Source of the DNA: Linanthus parryae
Lineage: Eukaryota; Streptophyta; Magnoliopsida; Ericales; Polemoniaceae
Assembly: GCA_023055425.1 (NCBI GenBank)
Contig: JALGPY010000005.1
Span: forward strand, 78,347,495 to 78,411,494
DNA length: 64,000 nucleotides
Direction of reading: 5' to 3'
Part shown: positions 32,533 to 41,110 of the stretch, in pieces
Layout of the letters: every line of letters starts with the position of its first letter
Position numbering within the stretch: the stretch's first letter is position 1
The notes under the pieces: generated by a model
What the model saw: only the letters and a program-made list of their open reading frames with translations
What the model was told of the DNA's origin: nothing
Databases searched by the model: none
Translations under genes and position numbers: made by a program

Positions 32533-35500
32533 TCAGGGATAGTACTTCTTGATCCAACGCATGTTGATTGAACTGGGAGTTGAGGTTGTACCGTGCAACC
32601 TTCGTATGCTGCAGTAGCCGCTATCGAAGACTTCTGTGACTTCGAAGGGTCCTTCCCAATTAGCTGCGAACTTTGGGTGAGTTGCTTCTCGCATGCAGTG
32701 GTCAGATGCGCGCAAGACCAGGTCTCCGACTGCGAAATCCCTTCGCTGGACTGTCTTGTTGTATGCGCGAGCGATTCTTTCTTGATACCGCTTGTTGGTC
32801 CTTTTGGCTTGTTCTCGTTTTTCTTCCAGCAAGATTAAGTCATGATCGCGTTGATTTTCGTAGAGTGCATGGAAGGCCAGCCTTGCCGAGTTGACTCTAA
32901 CCTCCGCAGGTACCACAGCTTCGGCCCCATAACACAGTAGAAATGGCGAGGCCCCTGTGGGTGTCCTTGGAGAAGTTCTGTAGGCCCACAGAGCTATGCT
33001 TAGAGAGTCGGCCCACTTCTTGTGGTCGTCTGCGACCATTTTGCTCAATATTCTCAACAGCGTCTTGTTAGTCGCTTCGGCTTGTACGTTTCCCTTTGGG
33101 TAGTAAGGGGTAGAACATATCTGCCTGATGTTGTACTCCGCTAATTTCGCAGCTACCTGGCGATTAACAAAAGGAGTACCGTTATCTGAAAGAATGGTGT
33201 TTGGGATGCCGAACCTGCATACGATGCTTTCCTGGATGAAATTGACCACAGCCAGCGCATTTTCCGTCTTTAGTGGTATTGCCTCCACCCACTTGGTGAA
33301 CAGCTCGGTTGCGGTGAGAATGAAATGGTTCCCATGCGACGTCGGTCGGATGGGACCGATGAAGTCCAGAGCCCATGTGTGAAATGGCCATGGCGTCCCT
33401 AATGCATGTAAGTCCACGGCGGGGGCGTGCACTAGGTTCCCTTTGAATTGGCATTCTTGGCAGCGTCGCACTTTGGTGCGGCAATCGACTTCCATTGTGG
33501 GCCAGAAGTATCCGATTGAGAGGAGCTGTCTGCATAATTTCGCACCTCCTTGATGCTCCACCTGATGAGAAAGGTCCATGACTTCTTGTGCTTCTCTGCC
33601 GTCTAGACATCGCAGCAAGTTGCCCTCGTGACCTCTTCGCCAAAGCAGGTTTTCCTGTACCACGTATCGATACGCTTTCCTTTTCAATTTTTCGGCCTCT
33701 TTTCTCGATTCGGGCATGGTGCCGTGGGTGAGGAAATCAAACAGTGGCTTCCTCCAGTCCGTGTCGTCATCGGTTAGGGCGACGAGTAGAGAGTCTTTGA
33801 TTAGCGCGCAACTTTCGCACTTCCCTTGTATCAGGGTTGCAGCTGTTGACATGCCTGGCCAATGAATGCCATATCTCTGAGCCTTTCTGTAGATTGACAC
33901 CTCGCTTTCTCCGCAAGCGTGTTGGTGAATATTTTCTAACAGCTGTTGTCCCTCTTGCTCGGAGACACACCGCATGAGTATTCCTCCAGGACCCTTGTAG
34001 TAAAGGGTGTTGTCGTGGATGCAGTATCCTTTTGTGAGTGCCCAGCTTTCGCTGCTGGTGCCCTTTGCAATAGCTTGTAGGATTGCTTTCCGCCAGTCTG
34101 TGTCATCCATGTGTTCGTCGTCGCTCGCATCCTCTGTTAATGCCGACGAGGTTCGCACTTCAATGGAAATCCTTGCGGGGCATTTGTCTATGCTGACCTT
34201 AGATCCCAGAGTTTCTAAGGCGTCTGCGTGCCTGTTGTCTGCTCGAGGCTTGTGCTCGTACTTCACATCGCAGAATTGTTGCATCAGTTTCTGTACTAGG
34301 GTACGATAAGACAGGAGGTTGATCTCCTTCAAACCATATTCGCCCGAGGCTTGCTTAACAATCAGCTTGGAATCTCCCATGACTGTTAAGTTGCTCATTT
34401 CCAAGGCTTTCGCCGCACGGAGCCCCACGATGAGAGCCTCGTATTCCGCTTCGTTGTTTGTGACTGCGAAGTTGAGCTTTGCGGACATCTGTATGACTTC
34501 CCCATCTGGTTTTGTCAAGACTATCCCAATGCCTCCGCCTTTCCTGGTTGACGAACCGTCGAAGTGGAGGGTCCAATAGGGCACGTCGATTGCGTAGATT
34601 TCAGGGCCTTCGAGCTCTTCTTCGATCACGGGTTCGTGGCTGTTGTCGGGAAACTGTGCCAACAGATCCGCCACCGCCTGCGACTTGATCGCTCTTGGTT
34701 TCACGCATGTGATATCGTATTGAGAGATGGTCATGTACCATTTTGCCAATCTCCCGCCCGGAGTAGTGTGAGTTAGCAAATATCTTATGGGGTCGCTCTT
34801 GGTGACCACCACTACTTTGTGTGACGCAAAATAGTGTCTCAACTTTTCTATCACAAAGAATAAAGCAAGGCAATGACGTTCGATGTCTGTGTACCTTGAT
34901 TCAGCAGGCTGCACAATGCGAGAGATATAGTAGATGGGCCTCTCTTGGCCTTCATACTCCTGAGCCATGAGTGCTCCTATAGATCTCCTTGTTGATGTAA
35001 GATATAACAGAAGTGGTGATCCCAGCTGAGGCGCGATCATGATCTTTGAGGACGTGAGCAGCTCTTTCAGTTTTTTGAATGCGGCTTCGTGGTCCGGAGT
35101 CCAGTTGTACGCGGCGTCCTTCTTGAGAAGAGTGCTGAAACAGCATGTGATTTCTGCAATTGCTGGGATGAATCTCCGCAGGTACGACAGTTTTCCCAAG
35201 AATGTTTTCAAGGTACTTTGGTTATGGGGTGGCGTCATGCTGGTGATGGCTGACACTTTCGCAGGGTCAGGCTCGATCCCTTGGCGATGGACCACGCATC
35301 CCAAGAACTTCCCCGAGGTCACGCCGAACGCGCATTTCATGGGGTTCATCTTCAGTTGAAAGCTCCTGCATCTGTTGAACACCTTTCGCAGGTCCGCAAG
35401 GTGATCCGCTTCGTGCTTGGATTTAACCACCAGGTCATCCACGTAGAATTCCACCTCTTGGTGCATCATGTCGTGGAATGGAGCCATCATGGCCCGCTGA

Positions 35501-36258
35501 TAGGTTGCGCCCGCGTTCTTAAGACCGAACGGCATTACCGTGTAGTTGAATACCCCCACAGGAGTGATGAATGCGGTTTTCCGCGCATCTTCAGGATCCA
35601 TCTTGATTTGATTGTACCCGCTGAAACCGTCCATGAAACTGAACATACGATGGCCTGCTGTTGAATCGATGAGCAGATCGATGTTGGGCAGTGGGAAATC
35701 GTCCTTAGGGCAGAAGCGATTGAGATCTCGGAAGTCCACGCAGATGCGGAGCTGTCCGTTCTTCTTCACCACCGGCACGATGTTGGCCAGCCATGTGGGA
35801 TGATGATTTGGCTCTATGAACTTGGCATCCAGGAGTTTGACAATCTCCTGCTTGATCTTCACGTTGAGTTCTGGCCTGAAGCTTCTGGTGCTTTGCTTGA
35901 CCGGTTTAGACCCTGGGATGATGTCTAAACGGTGCATGGTGATGCTTGTATCCAGACCTGGCATCTCATCGTACTCCCATGCGAACACGTCCTTGTACTC
36001 AGTTAGGAGCTGCAGCAGTCCTTGTTCCTCTTCGCTTGTGAGGTCCGCACTCAAGAAGACTGGCCTTTTCTTTTCCTCGCTCGGGCTAAGGAACACTTCC
36101 TTTAGTTCTTGCTTTTGTGGTCTTGGCCTGTCTTCCATGCATTCAGGCGCTTCTTTGAGTTTCTCGTCTGGAGTGCCTTGTGTTGGCGCTTCCGCCAGCG
36201 CAACTTGCTCGATTTGATTGATTTGCCCAGGGACATCCCCATGCCCGTGTGAGGACAT
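32533..36258 (-). CDS. pol: Tat polyprotein: RT, two RNase H, integrase (1241 aa)
   Basis: Uninterrupted frame. RT (about residues 110-330) has the catalytic YVDD at 272-275. The first RNase H (about 400-540) lacks the usual catalytic Asp in LLLYLTSTRRSIGALM. A second, archaeal-type RNase H (about 562-690) keeps its acidic residues (HFDGSS, NNEAEYEAL, GDSKLIV, NRHADAL); this pair is diagnostic of Tat. Two tandem integrase zinc-binding-like blocks follow (about 718-820 and 832-940): the first keeps C814/C817 but lacks a full His pair, the second has H898/H902 and C933/C936. The integrase core has D965, D1025 and E1061. The ATG at 36258 is four codons after a TGA in the same frame as the protease ORF, so readthrough or splicing may join them. 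Confidence 0.95.
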   Translation of the reverse strand: MSSHGHGDVPGQINQIEQVALAEAPTQGTPDEKLKEAPECMEDRPRPQKQELKEVFLSPSEEKKRPVFLSADLTSEEEQGLLQLLTEYKDVFAWEYDEMPGLDTSITMHRLDIIPGSKPVKQSTRSFRPELNVKIKQEIVKLLDAKFIEPNHHPTWLANIVPVVKKNGQLRICVDFRDLNRFCPKDDFPLPNIDLLIDSTAGHRMFSFMDGFSGYNQIKMDPEDARKTAFITPVGVFNYTVMPFGLKNAGATYQRAMMAPFHDMMHQEVEFYVDDLVVKSKHEADHLADLRKVFNRCRSFQLKMNPMKCAFGVTSGKFLGCVVHRQGIEPDPAKVSAITSMTPPHNQSTLKTFLGKLSYLRRFIPAIAEITCCFSTLLKKDAAYNWTPDHEAAFKKLKELLTSSKIMIAPQLGSPLLLYLTSTRRSIGALMAQEYEGQERPIYYISRIVQPAESRYTDIERHCLALFFVIEKLRHYFASHKVVVVTKSDPIRYLLTHTTPGGRLAKWYMTISQYDITCVKPRAIKSQAVADLLAQFPDNSHEPVIEEELEGPEIYAIDVPYWTLHFDGSSTRKGGGIGIVLTKPDGEVIQMSAKLNFAVTNNEAEYEALIVGLRAAKALEMSNLTVMGDSKLIVKQASGEYGLKEINLLSYRTLVQKLMQQFCDVKYEHKPRADNRHADALETLGSKVSIDKCPARISIEVRTSSALTEDASDDEHMDDTDWRKAILQAIAKGTSSESWALTKGYCIHDNTLYYKGPGGILMRCVSEQEGQQLLENIHQHACGESEVSIYRKAQRYGIHWPGMSTAATLIQGKCESCALIKDSLLVALTDDDTDWRKPLFDFLTHGTMPESRKEAEKLKRKAYRYVVQENLLWRRGHEGNLLRCLDGREAQEVMDLSHQVEHQGGAKLCRQLLSIGYFWPTMEVDCRTKVRRCQECQFKGNLVHAPAVDLHALGTPWPFHTWALDFIGPIRPTSHGNHFILTATELFTKWVEAIPLKTENALAVVNFIQESIVCRFGIPNTILSDNGTPFVNRQVAAKLAEYNIRQICSTPYYPKGNVQAEATNKTLLRILSKMVADDHKKWADSLSIALWAYRTSPRTPTGASPFLLCYGAEAVVPAEVRVNSARLAFHALYENQRDHDLILLEEKREQAKRTNKRYQERIARAYNKTVQRRDFAVGDLVLRASDHCMREATHPKFAANWEGPFEVTEVFDSGYCSIRRLHGTTSTPSSINMRWIKKYYP

Positions 36259-36270
36259 CCCCGCGCACCT

Positions 36271-37482
36271 TCATATGCGATAGCATTTCTTCCCATTGGC
36301 GTAGAAGCTCTCTATCTCCTTGCCCTCGGGGTCATGCTTTGCGATCCTCTTCAAGGTGTACACATTCTTTCGATGATATGCGATACGTGTCGCCTCGTCG
36401 CGTGTAGGCGGCTTTTCCTTGGTATCTTCCCTTGTCACCATTACGCCTGCAGGTGACTGGTCCTTGATGTCCTCCCAGAGAGGCAAAGGAGTAGGGTTGA
36501 AAGGCCCGGGTGTTTGCTCGTCCGCCATCTCGGTGAACCACACCGCCTCGCTGAGATGTGCTTCGTCCAAGTTGAACGTGTTAGTCGAAGCCGGTATCTC
36601 GACTATTCTGTCGTTCCAGATAGCTTTCATAACCTGGTGAGCCGTCGAAGGGACTGCGTCGAAGCGATGAATCCAGGCTCGACCTATGATCATGTGGTAT
36701 GTGGTGTTCGCGTCTATGACATAGAACTTCGCCGAGCACTTGATCTTGCCAATCTGGACGCCCAGGCGGATCCATCCGATCGTCATTCTAGAGTCGCTTC
36801 CGAATCCCACCAGTGGAGACGGACGTTTGACCACCTTGTGCTCGGGGATCCCTGCTAACTTCAGTGTGTAGAGTGGAACAACGTTGACCGCCGCTCCTCC
36901 ATCGACGAATGCTCGCTTGAATTCGACGCCATTGATGATGGCGGTCACGTACAGAGGCCTCTGGTGACTCGCATCCGTCTTCTTGTCGCTGGCAGAAAAG
37001 GTCATGATCTTTTCTGTGGAACGAGACGCCCTGATGACTTTCCCGTTGGAGACCACGAGGTCCTCCTCGTAGTCCTCCGCTATCCTTAAGATTTCTTTTG
37101 TCATATTAGTCCGGCACCTCTCGGAGAAATTCATCTCGTCGAAGAACTTGTTGAAGCCGTGCGACCCTTTCATGCGGTCGGCACGTTCGTCCTCCGTGTC
37201 CATGCTATAATCTTCGTCTTGATGGACCTCAGCAATGATGGGTAGACCATCCTCTGCGACTTCCTCCAAGTCTACGATCGAGATCATGGCGACCTCTTTG
37301 CCTTTCGAGCCTGACTCTGTATGGGCAGGAAGTGGGTTGTTGCGCACGTCCTTCCTGTTGTCGCTGACGATTAACTCGCCGTTCTTCATCTTCTGATCGA
37401 ACGCGAACCTGAGTTTCTTGCACTCGGCGGTGGGATGCATGATCTTGCCGTGGTACTCGCACCACTTAGGGTCCCTCACCAT
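36271..37482 (-). CDS. Tat gag C-terminus and aspartic protease
   Basis: A 403-residue frame begins after a TGA that ends gag (37561-37563) and stays in gag's frame; the codons between the TGA and the ATG are also open. It has a CHHC-like knuckle (CEYHGKIMHPTAEC, residues 8-21), an acidic linker, and a retroviral-type protease with AFVDGGAAVNVVP (catalytic D194) and a second strand region MIIGRAWIHRF. It ends at TGA (36271-36273), again in frame with pol. Gag, protease and pol are thus one frame punctuated by two UGA codons. Confidence 0.88.
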   Translation of the reverse strand: MVRDPKWCEYHGKIMHPTAECKKLRFAFDQKMKNGELIVSDNRKDVRNNPLPAHTESGSKGKEVAMISIVDLEEVAEDGLPIIAEVHQDEDYSMDTEDERADRMKGSHGFNKFFDEMNFSERCRTNMTKEILRIAEDYEEDLVVSNGKVIRASRSTEKIMTFSASDKKTDASHQRPLYVTAIINGVEFKRAFVDGGAAVNVVPLYTLKLAGIPEHKVVKRPSPLVGFGSDSRMTIGWIRLGVQIGKIKCSAKFYVIDANTTYHMIIGRAWIHRFDAVPSTAHQVMKAIWNDRIVEIPASTNTFNLDEAHLSEAVWFTEMADEQTPGPFNPTPLPLWEDIKDQSPAGVMVTREDTKEKPPTRDEATRIAYHRKNVYTLKRIAKHDPEGKEIESFYANGKKCYRI

Positions 37483-37560
37483 CTCCTTGGAAGGTGTTTT
37501 CTCGAGCGGTGGCAGGACGCCGTCCTTGCGCCACTGTTTGCAGAGGTCACTTGCTTCCTC

Positions 37561-38847
37561 TCACTTCGCTTGTTTCTGGGGCGAAACTGTATTGACCTCA
37601 GCTTCGCGTCCCCGCTTGTAGCTGAACCTTCCGATCTTGTAAGTGGTGCCGCTCGCAGGTCGCTCTGGAGCGTTCTTCTTTTTCTGTCTCTCGACTATGG
37701 GCTCGATGTTCTTCGTGCATTCGATTAGTTTTGAAAACGTAGGTGTTTGCAAATTGATGAGCATACCTTTGTATTCATCTCGCATGCACTGTAGGCATAT
37801 CTCCACAAGCCGGCTTTCGGGCATTGGATCTTTGCACTCCAAGGATTTCGCCCGGAATTTCTTGATGAAGGTGATCCCATCCTCCTCGCGCTTCTGGTAC
37901 ATCCGCGAGAGATGGATCATTGTCACCTTTTCCTCCATTTGAAAGAACTTGGTATAGAACTTTTGGACCATGTCGTCCCAAGTCTTCACGGATCCGGCCT
38001 CCAATGTCCGGTACCATTTGTATGCTACGTTCCCAAGAGATTTTGAGAACTCTCGCATCAGTAGTTTGGGATCAGCTCCGAACGGACCCATGACATCGAT
38101 GAAACGCATGACATGCTCATGAGCGTTTCCATTGACGTCTTCGAACTTATCCCATTTGGGAGCCTTGTACCCCGTCGGGTTAGGCATGAGATAGATCTCT
38201 CGTGGAATAGGTGGATCATTGTCTAACTTCGGGATAATGGTATCCGCGAATGACTGATGAGCCAGGATGGTGTCCACGCGCTTTTGCAAAGACGTCATGC
38301 ATTCTGGAATGCTTCCCTCGGTAGTCGCCGGAGGGGTTGCCGTAGGCGGTGGCGAAACATATGCCGCCGGAGGATTGAGAGCATACTGAGTACCCGCGTT
38401 TCCCCAGATCATCGTTGGGGGAGGCAAAGGGTACTGCAGAGTTGGGTTGGACGCCAAAGCCGAGGGCTGAGGAGCGTGAGCAGCAGGAGGCAGCATTTGT
38501 GCCGTTGATCCTTGAACCGAAGGCAGTTGCGCAGCCGACGGTGGAGTCTGCAGATGAGGGTTGGGAGGTGTGGCTGGCACTCCCAATCCTGGAGCAGTAG
38601 GGGTTCCTCCTCCCTGAGGGATAGCGGTGGCTGGCGGAGGATTTGGCGCGAGGGTGCCCAGAACAGCCAAGATTTGTTCTAATTGCGCGGATTGAGCCTT
38701 GAGAGCTTTCGCCTGGCTTTGGACGGTGGCGTCCAAAGACTCTAACGTCGGTGCTTCGCCGAGATTCGTCGGAGTACGGCGGGTCTCGTCTCCCGAGGGC
38801 GTTTCGGTGGAAGGCGATCGGTTGCTGACATCATCCTCCTGAGACAT
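37561..38847 (-). CDS. gag: Tat gag
   Basis: A 428-residue structural protein starts MSQEDDVSNRSPSTETP. An N-terminal coiled stretch (LDATVQSQAKALKAQSAQLE) and a long Pro/Ala-rich linker lead to a retrotransposon gag domain (about residues 225-395: HEHVMRFIDVMGPFGADPK, AYKWYRTLEAGSVKTWDDMV, FFQMEEKVTMIHLSRMYQK). It ends at TGA 37561-37563, beyond which the same frame stays open into the protease. The start lies 41 bases inside the 5' LTR border, across a TGGTGAACCCGACGTG stretch that is the likely primer site. Confidence 0.93.
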   Translation of the reverse strand: MSQEDDVSNRSPSTETPSGDETRRTPTNLGEAPTLESLDATVQSQAKALKAQSAQLEQILAVLGTLAPNPPPATAIPQGGGTPTAPGLGVPATPPNPHLQTPPSAAQLPSVQGSTAQMLPPAAHAPQPSALASNPTLQYPLPPPTMIWGNAGTQYALNPPAAYVSPPPTATPPATTEGSIPECMTSLQKRVDTILAHQSFADTIIPKLDNDPPIPREIYLMPNPTGYKAPKWDKFEDVNGNAHEHVMRFIDVMGPFGADPKLLMREFSKSLGNVAYKWYRTLEAGSVKTWDDMVQKFYTKFFQMEEKVTMIHLSRMYQKREEDGITFIKKFRAKSLECKDPMPESRLVEICLQCMRDEYKGMLINLQTPTFSKLIECTKNIEPIVERQKKKNAPERPASGTTYKIGRFSYKRGREAEVNTVSPQKQAK

Positions 38848-38869
38848 GGTTGCTTTTGCCGGTAAGTTT

Positions 38870-38886
38870 CACGTCGGGTTCACCAA
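38870..38886 (-). promoter_or_regulatory. Candidate primer binding site of Tat
   Basis: TTGGTGAACCCGACGTG on the minus strand begins just after the 5' LTR end (38889). The position is right for a primer site, and a CCA-ending complement is possible; I did not assign the tRNA. Confidence 0.55.
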
Positions 38887-38888
38887 AA

Positions 38889-39514
38889 TGTGCACAAGAG
38901 ATTCCGGCAGGGAGACCTCCGTGTGCACCGTGTGTAGTGGATCAAGGATCGCACAAGAAGAATAGGGGTGTGTGTAGGGAGAGAGTAAGTCAGTAGCAAT
39001 GTCTGAGAGAGAGACAGAGGTTTGGCAGAGCTTCCGCGTATGGCAGTGTGTTCTCCTTTGTATGGAAAGGTTGACGATCTATATATACTGGAGAACGTGA
39101 CCGTTGTAGTGTGGTTAATGCGCCCATTAATGGCGGCTTAATTAGCTTAACCATAACGGCACGTTCGCCCGAGTATATAGGAACCGTTAGAGCACGTGGT
39201 GCGCGAATACCGGAACCGTTACGAGGTTGACCGGGTTTGACCGGATTGACCGGGTTTATGGAGCTCGTGCCATAAATCTCTCAAAACAGTTACTAAAGGT
39301 CGCGCGCGGGCTTCGCTCGCACGCGACAGGGCTTACCCTAGCCTCCAAACCACAAAGTCCCTACAAGTCCCGTGCGGTGGTATGCGAGGGCTCTGTCTCG
39401 CAGCCCCCACATGGATCAGCTCGGATGGTGATCCTGTGTGTGTGGAGCACAATATGGTGTGCTGGATGGCTGCCACGTGGCCAAGATCTGTCATGTCAGA
39501 AAGCAGTATCTACA
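38889..39514 (-). repeat. 5' LTR of Tat element
   Basis: 626 bp, equal in length to the 3' LTR. A minus-strand TATA box (TATATATAG) lies at 39079-39087 and could start the genomic RNA. Confidence 0.95.
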
Positions 39515-39519
39515 ACTAA

Positions 39520-39610
39520 CAAGCCTTTGCTGCTAATATCTTAGCCTTTTGTCTTTCATCACTCATAAACAATCACCAATCAAAGCACATTCAGGGATCT
39601 TGACTTAACA
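39520..39610 (-). repeat. 5' LTR of SIRE-like element, distal 91 bp
   Basis: This continues the LTR broken at 24226 and matches the corresponding end of the 3' LTR (15026-15116) with two noticed differences. Confidence 0.9.
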
Positions 39611-39615
39611 ACGGT

Positions 39616-40489
39616 TGAGAAGAAAGAAGAGCCCAAGAACACTCTAAATCCGGCTAAGTATGTGCCAGATGTGCCATATCCAGCGGCATTGAAAAGGAAC
39701 GATGAAGAACACTTTGAAAGATTTATGGACATCTTCAAGCAGCTGCATATCAGCATCCTCTTTGTGGAAGGGCTTGCTCAGATGCCCTAGTACAAGAAAT
39801 TTTTGAAAGAGATTTTATGGGGCAAGATAGACCCTTATGCCACGGTGAAGCTGACAGAGACGTGTAGTTCTGTTATACAGAGGGACATTCCCAAGATGAG
39901 AGATCCAGGCAGTGTCATCTTAGGCTGCACTCTTGGGGGTGGGTATCACACACATGGACTCCGCGACCTGGGCGCGAGTATCAATCTCATGCCACTGTCC
40001 CTATTTCAGAGATTGGGCATTGGCGCGCCAACCCCTGTGAAGATGGGTCTGCAACTAGCAGACAATTCAGTTGTGACAACAAATGGGGTGATCGAGAACT
40101 TGCTTGTAAAAGTGGGTGCATTTGTCTTTCCAGTTGATTTTGTGATAGTGGACATCAAAGAGGATCGAGATGTGTCACTCATCTTTGGAAGACCGCTTTT
40201 GAAGACAATGCGCGCAAATGTGGATCTGGAGATAGAGGAATTGACTATCAAGGCTCTAGATTCATCACTTGTGTTCAAGGAATTTGTTCCGGGCAGAGGG
40301 AAGAATAAATTGGCCATGATCAAGTTTAGATAACATCGTGTGGATCCTACTCTTGGGTTGCCTACAGTTCTGCAGCCCGATCCACCCGAATCAGAGGAGA
40401 AGCCAAATGTGGTGAGCGTACATGATGTGGTGCAGAAGATCAAGAGAAAGAAATTGAAGGAGGAGGCACGTCGTGCTAGACCTCCTTAA
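39616..40489 (+). pseudogene. Athila gag end and aspartic protease
   Basis: The frame left at 13606 resumes here (EKKEEPKNTLNPAKYVPDV) with the Athila block FERFMDIFKQLHISILFVEG and LAQMP. It passes a TAG at 39788-39790 and runs on through a protease with RDLGASINLMPLSLF (the DLGASIN active site), ILGCTLGG, DNSVVTTNGVIENLLVKVG and SLIFGRPLLKT. TAA at 40331-40333 is followed in frame by a basic C-terminal tail ending at 40489. Where pol would begin in an autonomous Athila there is only non-coding DNA. Confidence 0.85.
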
Positions 40490-40540
40490 CATCTTTTGAG
40501 GTAACTGGTCGGGTCGCAGACCTTAAATTACACGACTCTT

Positions 40541-40558
40541 GTTGGGAGGCAACCCAAC
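40541..40558 (+). other. Conserved hairpin GTTGGGAGGCAACCCAAC
   Basis: A perfect 6-bp stem (GTTGGG/CCCAAC) with loop AGGCAA lies just after the end of gag-protease. This motif is common at this place in plant gypsy elements. Its function is not established. Confidence 0.7.
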
Positions 40559-40919
40559 GTACTTTTATGCTTTAGTGTAGAGAGTGTGTTTAAATACTGT
40601 TGCATGCAGATCTCACGTTTGAATTGAGAATGTGCAGGATTATAGGTGGAGACGCGATTCAGACTCCCCTTCTTGATGCACGCGTATACAAGAAAATGCA
40701 CGAAAATTGAGGAAGCTACTTCAGTTATAAGAAAAAGGATCAAAAAGTGAAAAATCACTCAAGGTCGAGGAGTGATACATATGCGAGCATAATGGTGGTG
40801 TCAAGAGCTTTTCCGGTGATAGATGGAGTGCACATCGGAGTCCGAACGCAAGAAAAAAAACAGACGATACACGGAAATGCGCAGCGGAATTTGAGATAGA
40901 ACACTTTTTCCCCCAGGGA

Positions 40920-41110
40920 TGTTCGCACAAGAACAAAAAGTGTTCGTGGAGAGGGTCTACTGAGTTTTACGAACAAAATTTTCAAAGTGTTCGTATGAAC
41001 ACATTCTTGTTCGTACGAAAAAAAGCTCGTTTGTTCGCACGAGCACTCGTGTGTTCATACGAACACAAGCTCACCCATGTGTCCTTCGGCCAAATCAGGT
41101 ATAAGTGGGG
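40920..41110 (+). promoter_or_regulatory. Internal palindrome cluster with TATA-like sequence
   Basis: Six or more copies of TGTTCG(T/C)(A/G)(C/T)GAACA-like motifs lie between 40920 and 41090, followed by GTATAAGTGG at 41099-41108 and a CT-rich stretch that resembles a 5' UTR. The arrangement repeats that of the element's own LTR (palindromes, then TATAAAT at 10811), so a second, internal promoter is inferred. Confidence 0.5.

Larger units (their letters stand above)
24227..39514 (-). mobile_element. Tat-type Ty3/gypsy element with antisense gene
   Basis: A 15,288-bp element bounded by 626-bp LTRs (TGTGCACA..TATCTACA) and the 5-bp duplication ACTAA (24222-24226 and 39515-39519). Sense genes are on the minus strand: gag, protease, pol with two RNase H domains (the mark of the Tat lineage), then a tandem-repeat array. 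Between the array and the 3' LTR is a gene in antisense (plus) orientation. The LTRs differ at one base that I could see (about 24656 G versus 39318 C), so insertion is very recent. Confidence 0.95.
13607..39610 (-). mobile_element. SIRE-like Ty1/copia element with a Tat element inside its 5' LTR
   Basis: Minus-strand element bounded by TGAAAGTG at the left and TTAACA at the right, with the 5-bp duplication ACGGT at 13602-13606 and 39611-39615. Without the nested Tat (24227-39514 plus one TSD copy) it is about 10.7 kb. In order on the minus strand it has a 5' LTR, an initiator-Met primer site, gag, protease-integrase-RT-RNase H, an extra 3' ORF region, a polypurine tract and a 3' LTR. The copia domain order, size and extra 3' ORF suggest the SIRE/Maximus lineage. 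Frameshifts and stops make it defective. Confidence 0.88.

Noticed and set aside
32593..36858. Plus-strand frames across Tat pol and protease
   Set aside because: Shadows of the intact minus-strand polyprotein with no domains.
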